Assembly: GCF_003550065.1 (NCBI RefSeq)
Contig: NZ_QXDC01000002.1
Location: 725,306-789,305 of the forward strand
Length of the DNA stretch: 64,000 nucleotides
Direction of reading: 5' to 3'
From: Hephaestia caeni
GTDB lineage: Bacteria > Pseudomonadota > Alphaproteobacteria > Sphingomonadales > Sphingomonadaceae
Shown here: piece after piece, positions 18,976-28,040 of the stretch
How the letters are laid out: each line of letters starts with the position of its first letter
Position numbering within the stretch: the stretch's first letter is position 1
Translations under genes and position numbers: made by a program
Notes under the pieces: generated by a model
The model's input: only the letters and a program-made list of their open reading frames with translations
Told to the model about the DNA's origin: nothing
Database searches by the model: none

Positions 18976-20730
18976 ATGGCCACGTCCCCTCCGCCTTCCG
19001 ACGATCCGCTGGACGGAATCAGCGAAACGCTCGACCGCACGGCATCGGCGGCCATCGCGCAGACGACTTTCGGCCTTTCGCCGGCCACGCTCCTGCTTGC
19101 CATGGCCGATTGGGGGATTCATCTCGCCACGTCGCCGGGCAAACAAATGCAGCTTGGCGCCAAGGCCATCCGCAAGCATGCCCGGCTTTTCGACTATCTG
19201 CAGCGCCGCATGGAAGACAGCGAGGCCGAACCGGCCATCGAACCATTGCCGCAGGACCGGCGCTTCGCCGATCCCGCCTGGAAAGAATTACCTTTCAATC
19301 TCGTCGCTCAGGCCTTCCTGCTCAACCAGCAATGGTGGCACGCCGCGACGACAGGCATTGGCGGTGTCTCGAAACATCATGAAGACATGGTGGAATTCGC
19401 CGCACGGCAGATGCTGGACATGCTCGCGCCGACCAACTTTCTCGCCACCAATCCCGTTCTCCAACACAAGATCGCGGAAACAGGTGGCCAATGCCTGGTC
19501 GACGGCTTCCGGCACCTGGTCGAGGACATGCAGCACATGGCGCGCGGCCTGCCGCCGGTCGGCGCCGAAGCCTTTCGCGTGGGCGAAAACGTCGCCACTG
19601 CCAAAGGCAAGGTCGTCTACCGCAACAAGCTGATCGAACTGATCCAGTATGAACCGACCACGGACACCGTGCGGCCCGAGCCAATCCTGATCGTGCCCGC
19701 GTGGATCATGAAATACTATATTCTCGACCTGTCGCCCGAGAACTCGCTGGTCCGCTGGCTGACGGCGCAAGGCTTCACCGTGTTCATGATTTCGTGGCAC
19801 AATCCCGGCAGTGCCGACCGTGACCTCGACATGGACGCCTACCGGCACCTCGGACCGATGGCGGCGCTCGATGCGGTGACGGCGATCACCGGCGCGACGG
19901 GCATCCATGCCATGGGCTATTGCCTTGGCGGCACGCTGCTTTCCATCGCGGCCGCGGCCATGGCGCGCGACGGAGATGACAGGCTCGCCAGCGTCACACT
20001 GCTGGCCGCACAGACGGAATTCAGCGAGCCGGGGGAATTGGGCCTGTTTATCGACGAAGGCCAGCTCAACCTGCTGGAGAACATGATGTGGAGCCGGGGC
20101 TATCTGGACAGCAGCCAGATGGGCGGCGCCTTCCAGGTCTTGCGTTCCAACGACCTGGTCTGGTCGCGTGTGCTCGCCACCTACCTGATGGGCGAGCGCG
20201 AACCGATGAACGACCTCATGGCCTGGAACGCCGACGGCACACGGATGCCCTATGCCATGCACAGCCAGTATCTGCGCCGCCTGTTCCTCGACGACGACCT
20301 GGCCGAAGGAAAATACCGGGTGGATGGGCGAACCATCAACCTTGCCTCCATCCGCAAACCGCTGTTCGTGGTCGGAACCGAGCGCGATCATGTCGCGCCG
20401 TGGCATTCCGTCCACAAGATCCACCTGCTGACCGGGGCCGAGATCACTTTCGTCCTGACCAGCGGCGGGCACAATGCCGGCATCGTTTCGGAACCGGGCC
20501 ACAAGGGCCGCCGCTACCGCGTGTTGACCCGCGAGGTCGACGGCACCTCCTACGATCCCGAAGAATGGGCAAGCCGCGCCGAGCAAAAGCAAGGCTCATG
20601 GTGGACGGCGTGGGGAGAATGGCTGGCCGCGCGTTCGGGAGAACCTGGTGCGCCGCCGCCCATGGGCGCAGCGGACAAGGGCTATGCGGCGATCGCCGAT
20701 GCTCCCGGCCATTATGTGCTGGAGCATTGA
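18976..20730 (+). CDS. phaC: Poly(3-hydroxyalkanoate) synthase, class I type
   Basis: A 584-residue cytoplasmic alpha/beta-hydrolase of the PhaC family. The N-terminal PhaC_N region includes NPVLQHKIAETGGQCLVDGF and LIQYEPTT. The catalytic core has the lipase-like box GYCLGG with nucleophile C316, followed by the Asp in VVGTERDHVAPWHS and the His in SGGHNAG. Such enzymes polymerise 3-hydroxyacyl-CoA into polyester granules. ATG 18976 is chosen over an upstream in-frame ATG because of GGAG spacing and a PhaC-like start. No phaA, phaB or phasin lies nearby. Instead the gene heads a chain with an acyl-phosphate pathway, a context described for stress-induced PhaC paralogues. Confidence 0.88.
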   Translation: MATSPPPSDDPLDGISETLDRTASAAIAQTTFGLSPATLLLAMADWGIHLATSPGKQMQLGAKAIRKHARLFDYLQRRMEDSEAEPAIEPLPQDRRFADPAWKELPFNLVAQAFLLNQQWWHAATTGIGGVSKHHEDMVEFAARQMLDMLAPTNFLATNPVLQHKIAETGGQCLVDGFRHLVEDMQHMARGLPPVGAEAFRVGENVATAKGKVVYRNKLIELIQYEPTTDTVRPEPILIVPAWIMKYYILDLSPENSLVRWLTAQGFTVFMISWHNPGSADRDLDMDAYRHLGPMAALDAVTAITGATGIHAMGYCLGGTLLSIAAAAMARDGDDRLASVTLLAAQTEFSEPGELGLFIDEGQLNLLENMMWSRGYLDSSQMGGAFQVLRSNDLVWSRVLATYLMGEREPMNDLMAWNADGTRMPYAMHSQYLRRLFLDDDLAEGKYRVDGRTINLASIRKPLFVVGTERDHVAPWHSVHKIHLLTGAEITFVLTSGGHNAGIVSEPGHKGRRYRVLTREVDGTSYDPEEWASRAEQKQGSWWTAWGEWLAARSGEPGAPPPMGAADKGYAAIADAPGHYVLEH

Positions 20731-20733
20731 GCA

Positions 20734-22155
20734 ATGACTGACGGAACCATGATCGAGAACCGCACCTTCGACGAGATAAAAGTGGGCGATACCGCCAGTA
20801 TCTCGCGCACGCTGACCGAAGAGGACATCCAGCTTTTCGCGCTCGTGTCCGGCGACGTGAACCCGGCGCATATGGACGCCGACTATGCCGCGACCGACAT
20901 GTTCCGCCGCGTCATCGCGCACGGACTATGGGGCGGCGGTCTCATCTCCGCCGTGCTGGGCACCGAACTGCCCGGCCCCGGCGCGATCTATCTCAGCCAG
21001 TCGCTGCAGTTCACGCGGCCGGTAGGCCTTGGCGACACGATCACGGCGTCGGTGACGGTGGCGGAAAAACGCGCGCACCATGATATCCTGTTCGATTGCC
21101 GCTGCGTCAACCAGGACGGCGAGGAAGTCATCAGCGGCCAGGCCGAAGTCAAGGCGCCGGCCGAGAAGGTCCGCCGCCCCCGTGCGGCGCTGCCGGAGGT
21201 CAGCCTGCGCGACCATGACGGCTACCGCAAGCTGATCGAGATGACCGCCAATGGCGTGCCGGAACCGACGGCGGTGGCTCATCCCTGCAGCGCGGCCGCC
21301 ATGCTGGCCGCGATTGAAGCCGCCGAAGCCAATCTCATCATGCCGATCCTGGTCGGGCCGGAAGCGAAGATCCGCAAGGCGGCCGAAGACGCCGGCAAGG
21401 ACATTTCGCCTTTCCGCATCGTATCCGCCGCCCATAGCCACGAAGCGGCGGCAAAGGCCGTGGACCTGGTGCGCGGCGGCGAAGCGAAGCTGTTGATGAA
21501 AGGCTCGCTCCATACCGACGAACTGATGGGCGCCATCGTGCGCTCCGCCACGGGCCTGCGGACCGAACGGCGGATCAGCCATGCCTATATCATGGACGTG
21601 CCGGGCCATCCGACGCCGCTCATCATCACGGATGCCGCGATCAACATCGCCCCGACGCTCGATGAAAAGGCGGACATCATCCGCAACGCCATCGACCTTG
21701 CCCATGTCATCGGCATCGAGAAGCCGAAAGTGGCGATCCTTTCCGCCGTGGAGACGGTCAATCCCGCGATGCAATCCACGCTGGACGCTGCCGCCCTGTG
21801 CAAGATGGCGGATCGCGGGCAGATCACGGGCGGCATTCTGGACGGGCCCCTGGCTTTCGACAACGCGATCAGCGAAGCCGCCGCCAAGGAGAAAGGCATC
21901 GTCTCGCTGGTGGCGGGCAAGGCCGAAATCCTCGTCGTGCCCAACCTGGAAGCGGGCAATATGCTGGCCAAGCAGTTGACGTTCCTGGGCGGCGCGGACG
22001 CGGCGGGCATCGTGATGGGCGCGCGCGTGCCGATCATCCTCACCAGCCGGGCCGACAGCCTGCGCACCCGCCTCGCCTCCTGCGCGGTCGCGGTGCTGAT
22101 GGCGCGCGCCGCCACCAAGGCCGCGCCCGGCCTGCCGGGAGCGGCGAGCGCATGA
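20734..22155 (+). CDS. Bifunctional MaoC hydratase / phosphate acyltransferase
   Basis: A 473-residue fusion. The N-terminal MaoC-like hot-dog domain (about 8-145) has the (R)-specific hydratase signature SGDVNPAHMDADYA. The C-terminal Pta/Ptb domain (about 165-465) has LVGPEAKIRKAAED, LLMKGSLHTDELMGAIVR, MDVPGHPTPLIITDAAINI and GGADAAGIVMGARVPIILTS. Together the domains could hydrate enoyl-CoA to 3-hydroxyacyl-CoA and exchange acyl-CoA for acyl phosphate. The gene begins three bases after phaC and its stop overlaps the kinase start as ATGA. Hydratase products could feed PhaC, while acyl phosphate would feed the kinase. Whether acetyl- or longer acyl-CoA is used cannot be told by eye. Confidence 0.88.
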   Translation: MTDGTMIENRTFDEIKVGDTASISRTLTEEDIQLFALVSGDVNPAHMDADYAATDMFRRVIAHGLWGGGLISAVLGTELPGPGAIYLSQSLQFTRPVGLGDTITASVTVAEKRAHHDILFDCRCVNQDGEEVISGQAEVKAPAEKVRRPRAALPEVSLRDHDGYRKLIEMTANGVPEPTAVAHPCSAAAMLAAIEAAEANLIMPILVGPEAKIRKAAEDAGKDISPFRIVSAAHSHEAAAKAVDLVRGGEAKLLMKGSLHTDELMGAIVRSATGLRTERRISHAYIMDVPGHPTPLIITDAAINIAPTLDEKADIIRNAIDLAHVIGIEKPKVAILSAVETVNPAMQSTLDAAALCKMADRGQITGGILDGPLAFDNAISEAAAKEKGIVSLVAGKAEILVVPNLEAGNMLAKQLTFLGGADAAGIVMGARVPIILTSRADSLRTRLASCAVAVLMARAATKAAPGLPGAASA

Positions 22156-23345
22156 AAGCCGTCGTCGCCATCAACTCCGGTTCGTCCAGCATCAAGTTCT
22201 CGCTGTTCACGCTCGATGGCCGGGACGGGCTGACGCTCTCGGCAGGCGGCAAGATCGAGAAGATCGGCATCGCGCCCAGCCTGCGGGCCCGCTCCGCGAC
22301 GGGGGAAACGCTCATCGAGCGGGACTGGCCGGACGGCGCCGCGCTCAGCCATGCCGACCTGCTTATGGACCTCTTCGCCTGGGCAGGAGACCATCCGCTG
22401 GAAGGGCGGGACGTGATCGCCATCGGCCATCGCGTGGTGCATGGCGGCCTGGACTTCGTCACGCCCCGCCTGGTCGATGCCGACCTGCTGGACAGGCTGG
22501 AAACGCTGTGCCCCCTCGCCCCGCTGCATCAGCCGCACAACCTCGCGGCGATCCGCGCGATCGCGAAGCTGAAACCCGACCTGCCGCAGGTCGCCTGCTT
22601 CGATACGGCCTTCCACCACGACAAGCCGGACGTCGCCTCGCGCCTGGCCATCCCGCGCAAGTTCCACGATCAGGGCATCCGCCGCTACGGCTTTCACGGC
22701 CTGTCCTATGAATATGTCGCAATGCGTCTCGCGGAGATCGACCCGGCGCTGGCCGCGGGCCGCGTGGTCGCGGCGCACCTGGGCAACGGGGCCAGCCTCT
22801 GCGCCATGCGGGACTGCAGGAGCGTCGATACGACCATGGGCTTCACTGCGCTCGACGGCCTGGTGATGGGCACGCGCTGCGGCACTATCGATCCCGGCGT
22901 GATCCTGCACTTTCAGCTCCGCATGGGCATGAGCGCGGCCGATGTGGAGGACATGCTTTACCGGCAGTCCGGCCTGCTCGGCGTGTCCGGCCTGTCGAGC
23001 GACATGCGGGCGCTCGCGGCCAGCGATGCGCCGGAAGCGGAAGAAGCCATGGCGCTGTTCGCCTGGCGCGCCGCGCGCGAGACGGCCGCGCTCGCCTCGT
23101 CGATGGGCGGGCTGGACGGCATCGTCTTCACCGCCGGGATCGGAGAGAACGACGCCGCGATGCGCCAGCGTATCTGCGCACGCCTCGCATGGCTGGGCGT
23201 GGAACTCGACGAACAGGCGAACGCTGCCGGCGCCCCGCTTGTCAGCACGCCCGGCAGCCATGTCGCGGTGCGCGTCATTCCCACCGACGAGGAACGGATG
23301 ATCGCGCTCCACACCTTGCACGTGCTGGGGGAGAATCCATCATGA
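22152..23345 (+). CDS. ackA: Acetate/propionate/butyrate-family kinase
   Basis: A 397-residue ASKHA-fold kinase that makes ATP and an organic acid from acyl phosphate and ADP. It has the family blocks in order: NSGSSSIKF at the N-terminus, GHRVVHGG, CFDTAFH, RRYGFHGLSYEY, HLGNGASLCA, GLVMGTRCGTIDPG and FTAGIGEND. Length and motifs fit acetate kinase rather than butyrate kinase. Both ends overlap neighbours as ATGA, so it is coupled to the MaoC-Pta fusion before it and to PldA after it. In this operon it would recover ATP by substrate-level phosphorylation when respiration is limited. Confidence 0.92.
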   Translation: MKAVVAINSGSSSIKFSLFTLDGRDGLTLSAGGKIEKIGIAPSLRARSATGETLIERDWPDGAALSHADLLMDLFAWAGDHPLEGRDVIAIGHRVVHGGLDFVTPRLVDADLLDRLETLCPLAPLHQPHNLAAIRAIAKLKPDLPQVACFDTAFHHDKPDVASRLAIPRKFHDQGIRRYGFHGLSYEYVAMRLAEIDPALAAGRVVAAHLGNGASLCAMRDCRSVDTTMGFTALDGLVMGTRCGTIDPGVILHFQLRMGMSAADVEDMLYRQSGLLGVSGLSSDMRALAASDAPEAEEAMALFAWRAARETAALASSMGGLDGIVFTAGIGENDAAMRQRICARLAWLGVELDEQANAAGAPLVSTPGSHVAVRVIPTDEERMIALHTLHVLGENPS

Positions 23346-24565
23346 GGCGCGCGATAAGCCTTGCCACCATCGCGCTTGCCGTCCCTGCCGCGGCTCATGC
23401 CGCATCGCCCGTCGAAATCCTGATCAGCGATGCCGGGCAGGAGGACGAAACCGGCGCTGTCCTAGTCGATCTGCGCCTGCTCAATGACAGCGGCGATCCG
23501 CAGGGCATGGCCCTTCCGGACCGCATCGAAGCGCAGGTGGAGCAGAGCGGCGTCTCTCGCACCGCCTGGCTGGAGCGCATGGCGACGACGCCTCCAAACC
23601 CGATCATTCCACCTGGCGGTTTCACGCGCGCGACCTACCGGCTTGCGCGGAGGACCAATCTGTCGCTGGAAGGCGCCGCGATCTCCGTTCCCGCATGGGG
23701 CACGCGGCAGATCACGCTGGCATTGCGGCCCGCGGACCGAGGGGCGCAAATAGCCACGAACACCTCCGCGCAATCCGGGCCTCCCAACGCGCCGGGGTTG
23801 GAAAACAAGGCTGTGCCGCCTCCCTCGGACCGGTCGGCGGGCAACGCCTTTTTCGCCAACCTGTCGGCCTATGAACCGATCTATGCTGTCTATGGTCCGG
23901 GCACCGACAGCGCCGCACGCATCCAGATCAGCTTCAAATATCAGATTTTCGGAACGAGACGCGCCCAGGGCTTGCCACTTTCCTGGCGCGACGGACTGCA
24001 TTTTGCCTATACCCAGCGCATGTTCTGGGATCTTGGCGCGGATTCCTCGCCGTTTCGTAACATCGACTATCAGCCGGAACTCTTCTACCTGACCCCTTCA
24101 GCTACGTTGACACGCGGCATCTCGCTGAGCGCACAGGGCGGCTTTCGCCATGAATCCAACGGTCGCTCCGGTCTCGATTCCCGCAGCCTCAACACGCTCT
24201 ATGTGGCGCCGATGGCCGCCTTCCCGCTCGGCGGCGGCTATCGCCTGTCGGTAGCTCCGCGCTTCTCCCTCCTTGTCGGCGACAAATCCGACAATCCCGA
24301 TATCCGCCGCTACAGAGGCAATAGCTCGCTCTTCCTGGAAGTCGGGAAAGATGACGGCCTACGCCTTACGACATCCACGCGGTTCAGCGTCTCCAGCGGC
24401 AAAGGCGCACTCGCCGCCGATTTTTCCTATCCGCTCTCGCGGCTATTGGGCGGGGGACCCGACTTCTATCTCTTCGGCCAGAGCTTCATCGGCTATGGCG
24501 AGAATCTGCTCGACTATGATCGCCATACGACCCGTTTTCGTCTGGGCGTGGCACTGGTGCGTTGA
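23342..24565 (+). CDS. pldA: Outer-membrane phospholipase A (OMPLA) with N-terminal extension
   Basis: A 407-residue exported protein with signal peptide ending near AHAAS (residue 20). The C-terminal 240 residues are an OMPLA beta-barrel with FFANLSAYEPIYAVYGPG, the FKYQ repeat, and the catalytic segment GFRHESNGRSG. H270, S272 and N284 reproduce exactly the spacing of H142, S144 and N156 in E. coli OMPLA. The first 120-150 mature residues form an extra domain ending in a Pro/Ser-rich linker that the E. coli enzyme lacks. It releases fatty acids from outer-membrane phospholipids. ATGA overlap with the kinase couples it to acyl-CoA/acyl-phosphate metabolism. Confidence 0.87.
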   Translation: MRRAISLATIALAVPAAAHAASPVEILISDAGQEDETGAVLVDLRLLNDSGDPQGMALPDRIEAQVEQSGVSRTAWLERMATTPPNPIIPPGGFTRATYRLARRTNLSLEGAAISVPAWGTRQITLALRPADRGAQIATNTSAQSGPPNAPGLENKAVPPPSDRSAGNAFFANLSAYEPIYAVYGPGTDSAARIQISFKYQIFGTRRAQGLPLSWRDGLHFAYTQRMFWDLGADSSPFRNIDYQPELFYLTPSATLTRGISLSAQGGFRHESNGRSGLDSRSLNTLYVAPMAAFPLGGGYRLSVAPRFSLLVGDKSDNPDIRRYRGNSSLFLEVGKDDGLRLTTSTRFSVSSGKGALAADFSYPLSRLLGGGPDFYLFGQSFIGYGENLLDYDRHTTRFRLGVALVR

Positions 24566-24705
24566 AACCCGCCTTCATGCACATCACGCACTTGAGCGAC
24601 GCCTCCTGCGACATCAGCGCTTCCTGCTCGACTTGAGGTTGCACTCTGGCAATAGTCGACACGCTCACAGCAAAAGTTCCGAGTCACCAAGAAGGAGCCC
24701 TTCAC

Positions 24706-25278
24706 ATGCCGTCACAATCGAGGCGCTATTCCAGCCCCTATGGTATGGCCGACCCGGCATTGGAGACCAGTTGGGGCTGGGTCCTGGCTTATGGGCTGCT
24801 CGTGATCCTGATCGGCGTTTTTGCGCTCCTCAACCCAATCGCGACGGGCTTCGCGACAGGTGTTTTCCTTGCCGTGGCGCTCCTCATATACGGAATACTG
24901 GCTATCGCGGCCGGGTTGTCCTCGCTCTCCCGGCGCGCACGCTGGATCGAGATCCTCCTCGGCGTGCTGAGCCTCGTCGCGGCCGCCATCACTTTCTTCA
25001 ATCCCTTCGCCGGGGCCTTGACGCTCGTCGCGCTGATCGGCGCCTGGTTGCTCATCATCGGCGTTTTCGAAATCGTCGGCGCATTCCAGTCTGCGCATGA
25101 CCGGGGCTGGCGCCTGCTACTCGGCGTTCTCGACACTGTTCTGGGCGGTCTCCTCCTGTTCAGCGATCCCGCGACCGGACTTGCCTTCCTGGCATTGGCG
25201 GTCGGCCTGAGCTTCCTGCTGCGAGGAACCTTCCTCATCATCCTCGCCATGGGTCTGCGCCGCATCGGTAAGCTATAG
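24706..25278 (+). CDS. hdeD: HdeD-family (DUF308) membrane protein
   Basis: A 190-residue integral membrane protein with six hydrophobic segments in three related pairs, such as LVILIGVFALLNP, LGVLSLVAAAITFFNP and LDTVLGGLLLFSDP. The repeated (L)NP or DP turn is the DUF308/HdeD hallmark. E. coli HdeD contributes to acid resistance at high cell density; the biochemical role is unknown. It has an AAGGAG ribosome site and a 140-base upstream gap that could hold its own promoter. It sits among other stress and envelope genes. Confidence 0.88.
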   Translation: MPSQSRRYSSPYGMADPALETSWGWVLAYGLLVILIGVFALLNPIATGFATGVFLAVALLIYGILAIAAGLSSLSRRARWIEILLGVLSLVAAAITFFNPFAGALTLVALIGAWLLIIGVFEIVGAFQSAHDRGWRLLLGVLDTVLGGLLLFSDPATGLAFLALAVGLSFLLRGTFLIILAMGLRRIGKL

Positions 25279-25328
25279 ACTTAGTGCGGCAAGGGTGCCC
25301 TGCCCCGAACAACAAAGGAAACGCCAGG

Positions 25329-25739
25329 ATGATCGGAGGATACAAACCGCTTTCGGTCTTGCTCATCCTGGCGGCAACGGTCGGAAATGCTCCGGCATCG
25401 AGCATTTCCGGGACTATCTGGCGCAACCCTGCAAACAGTGTGCATATCCGCGCGCAACCGTGCGACGACAGGATGTGCGGTGTCGTCGTCTGGGCTAACG
25501 ACAAGGCGAAAGCCGATGCGCGCAAGGGCAGCCCGGATCCTCTGGTGGGCGCACAGCTGTTTCGTGATTTCGAGCAGGAGCAGCCCGGCGTGTGGCGCGG
25601 CCGCGTTTTCGTGCCCGATATCGGCCGGACCTTCACCGGGCGCGTCACGGTACTCGACAGCAACAGGCTCGAGGCGAACGGCTGCCTCGTCGGGCGCATC
25701 GGGTGCCGGTCGCAGATCTGGACGCGCGTCGAGAAGTAG
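25329..25739 (+). CDS. Secreted DUF2147 protein
   Basis: A 136-residue protein with a signal peptide (MIGGYKPLSVLLILAATVGN, cleavage near residue 23). The mature part has the DUF2147 pattern: ISGTIWRNPANSVHIRAQPC near the start, CGVVVWAN, a GRVFVPDIGRTFTGRVTV stretch, and the closing NGCLVGRIGCRSQIWTRV with two cysteines. DUF2147 proteins are small periplasmic lipocalin-like proteins of unknown role, common in alphaproteobacteria. ATG 25329 is chosen because it begins the signal peptide. It follows hdeD by 50 bases on the same strand. Confidence 0.82.
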   Translation: MIGGYKPLSVLLILAATVGNAPASSISGTIWRNPANSVHIRAQPCDDRMCGVVVWANDKAKADARKGSPDPLVGAQLFRDFEQEQPGVWRGRVFVPDIGRTFTGRVTVLDSNRLEANGCLVGRIGCRSQIWTRVEK

Positions 25740-25820
25740 ACGCATGGATTGACAGGCTGAAAGACACCTCTCCCATCCGGCTCGCTGACCCTGCGCAAAT
25801 GCGATAACGCCGAAGGCGAA

Positions 25821-26405
25821 ATGACCGCGTGCCTGATTCTCTTCCTGATCGTCCTTGGTATCAACCTGTTGCCCGCGTTCGGTCCCCCGACATGGTCGAT
25901 CATCGTTCTCTATGGCCTGACGACCGATCTGCCTGTCGCCTTGATCGTGTTCATTGGCGCGCTCGCGGCCGCTCTTGGACGTTTGCTGCTTGCCTGGGGC
26001 TTTCGATTTCTCAAGGACTATTTGCCCGCGAAACAAAAGCGCAACCTCGAAGCAGCGAAAAAAGTCGTCGAGGACCGACCGAAAAGCGCGATTTTCGGGC
26101 TCGCGTTGTTCGCGCTCTCTCCGCTTCCCTCGGCGCAACTGTTCGAAGCGGCCGGCCTTGCGGGTATCAGGCTGGGGAAGTTCACAGCAGCGTTTTTCGT
26201 CGGGCGTCTCGTCTCCTATTCGATCTATGCCGCGACAGCAGGCGTGATCCGCAAATCGAGCCTGGGTGACGTCTTTACCGAGCGCCTCACCAGTCCGTGG
26301 GGCATCGCGATGCAGATCGGCATGATCATCCTGCTTGCTGCGCTCGCCCAGATCGACTGGAGCAGATTTCTGCGCTCCGACAACGATCCGCGCTCAAGCG
26401 CATGA
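25821..26405 (+). CDS. Integral membrane protein, possibly VTT/DedA-like
   Basis: A 194-residue protein with about five hydrophobic segments. LINLLPAFGPPTWS-like and ALSPLPSAQLFEAAGLAGI motifs, with paired prolines inside membrane segments, recall the re-entrant loops of VTT/DedA (SNARE-associated) proteins that scramble lipids or carry small molecules. A cytoplasmic loop rich in Lys/Glu (AKQKRNLEAAKKVVEDR) separates the two halves. The resemblance is by pattern only. It is co-directional with the DUF2147 gene and faces the phospholipase D gene. Confidence 0.6.
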   Translation: MTACLILFLIVLGINLLPAFGPPTWSIIVLYGLTTDLPVALIVFIGALAAALGRLLLAWGFRFLKDYLPAKQKRNLEAAKKVVEDRPKSAIFGLALFALSPLPSAQLFEAAGLAGIRLGKFTAAFFVGRLVSYSIYAATAGVIRKSSLGDVFTERLTSPWGIAMQIGMIILLAALAQIDWSRFLRSDNDPRSSA

Positions 26406-26489
26406 TCTCAAGGAAACAGGTCCCCGTCGCAGACGGTCCATTCGTCGGCAACACGCAAAATTGAAGACGGCGCCGAAAGCCTGCTTGGG

Positions 26490-28040
26490 TCAAAGCTGCG
26501 ATTCCAGCGGCAGAAGGCCAATGGCCTGTGCGGTTAGTCTGCGCCAGAACGAGGCTTCCGGTTCCCGGTCGTATCGGACGGGCACGCCGTTCCGGCTCCC
26601 GGCCCATGCCACGTCGCCATCCGACGTCAGACAGACCTCATAGCTGCGGGAGGGCGCGGTATCGCGCTGCCAGATGGCAGCCATCTTCCGGGCCAGGGCC
26701 TCGGACTCGAAGAGGACGCCCATTTCCGTGTTGAGGGAAGCCGAACGAGGATCCAGGTTCATCGAGCCGATGAACCCCATATGCCCGTCGGCAGTGAAAG
26801 CCTTGGTGTGCAGGCTTGCCCGGCTCGATCCTCGCAGGGAAAAGTCCCGCTCCTGATGCTCGGGGCGCAATTCCCAGAGCTTGATCCCTGCCTCGAGCAG
26901 CGGAACACGGTAGCGCGCATAACCGCCATGGACCGCGGCGACATCGGTTGCCGCAAGAGAATTGGTCAGGACCGAGACCGAAACCCCCTTTGCCGCAATC
27001 GCGGCGAGCGCCGCCGTGCCTTCCTCGCCGGGGATGAAATAGGGCGAAGTGATTTCAAGCCTTTCCCGCGCCGCATCGAAGACCGGCAGCAGGTCGTGCA
27101 TCAGCCAGTTCTTGCCCTCCTTGCCCAGCACCTTGCGCGGCGGATCGGCGATCACGCGGGCGGCGCGAGTCCAGTCGGGCCGCGTGGTCTCGGGATCGAG
27201 AAGCGAGAGCCGTTTGGCGATGCGCTCCAGATAGGGGCGCGCGGCAGCCTCATTGGCAGCGTTGCTCAATTCGGCGGCGATCCGCGTCAGCGCCGCGCCA
27301 GGATCTTTCAAGGGCGAAAGCCTATCGACCGGCAACGCCAGGCCGCTGTTCCAGTAATCGTCGAAGATCTTCTCCGTCTGGGCGACGGCTGGCCCCATCA
27401 CCAGCACGTCCATGTCGCGGAAATTGGTTTGCGTCGCGGCATCGAAATAGGCGTCGCCGATATTGCGCCCGCCAAGGATGGCAACGCGGCCATCAGCGAT
27501 CCAGGCCTTGTTGTGCATGCGCCGGGTCACGCTGAAGGCGCGCAGCATCATTTCGATGCCGCGCCGCAAGCCGCCCTGCCGCGCCCGGGTCGGGTTGAAG
27601 ATACGGATCTCGATATGCGGATGATGCGCCATGGCGATCATCGCATCAGATGTATGGCTGGTGCCGATGTCGTCGATCAGGATCCGCACCCTGACGCCGC
27701 GATCGGCCGCGGACAGGGCCTCGGCCAGAAGAAGGCGGCCGGTCAGATCGTCGTGCCAGATGTAATACATCAGATCGAGCGAGCGCTCGACCTTGCGCGC
27801 CGACAATCCACGTGCCGCGAAGGCGTCGAGATTCTCGTCCAGCAAAAGCAGGCCGCTCTCACCGGGGTGCGCATCCGTCGTGGCGCCGATACGCTGATCG
27901 AGCGGCGTCCGGCCGCGTTCGATCGACAGTGCGTAGGAAGGCTCCCCCTGCGCGCGACTGGCGAACAGGCCGTAGACCCAAGTCGCGAGCATCGACGCCG
28001 CGACGAAGCCCAGGCAGGCAAGGATGACGATCCGGATCAG
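26490..28040 (-). CDS. Phospholipase D / cardiolipin-synthase-like enzyme
   Basis: About 516 residues. An N-terminal membrane helix (IRIVILACLGFVAASMLATW) is followed by two PLD domains, each with an HKD motif: HNKAWIADGRVAILGGRNIG and HTKAFTADGHMGFIGSMNLD. Two HKDs plus an N-terminal anchor suggest a phosphatidyltransferase or phospholipase D acting on membrane phospholipids. The start is unclear. In frame, a CTG at 28040 overlaps the stop of the upstream Usp gene and would keep the whole helix. The first ATG (27992) would cut the helix short. Upstream in-frame sequence lies inside the Usp gene. Confidence 0.85.
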   Translation of the reverse strand: MIRIVILACLGFVAASMLATWVYGLFASRAQGEPSYALSIERGRTPLDQRIGATTDAHPGESGLLLLDENLDAFAARGLSARKVERSLDLMYYIWHDDLTGRLLLAEALSAADRGVRVRILIDDIGTSHTSDAMIAMAHHPHIEIRIFNPTRARQGGLRRGIEMMLRAFSVTRRMHNKAWIADGRVAILGGRNIGDAYFDAATQTNFRDMDVLVMGPAVAQTEKIFDDYWNSGLALPVDRLSPLKDPGAALTRIAAELSNAANEAAARPYLERIAKRLSLLDPETTRPDWTRAARVIADPPRKVLGKEGKNWLMHDLLPVFDAARERLEITSPYFIPGEEGTAALAAIAAKGVSVSVLTNSLAATDVAAVHGGYARYRVPLLEAGIKLWELRPEHQERDFSLRGSSRASLHTKAFTADGHMGFIGSMNLDPRSASLNTEMGVLFESEALARKMAAIWQRDTAPSRSYEVCLTSDGDVAWAGSRNGVPVRYDREPEASFWRRLTAQAIGLLPLESQL

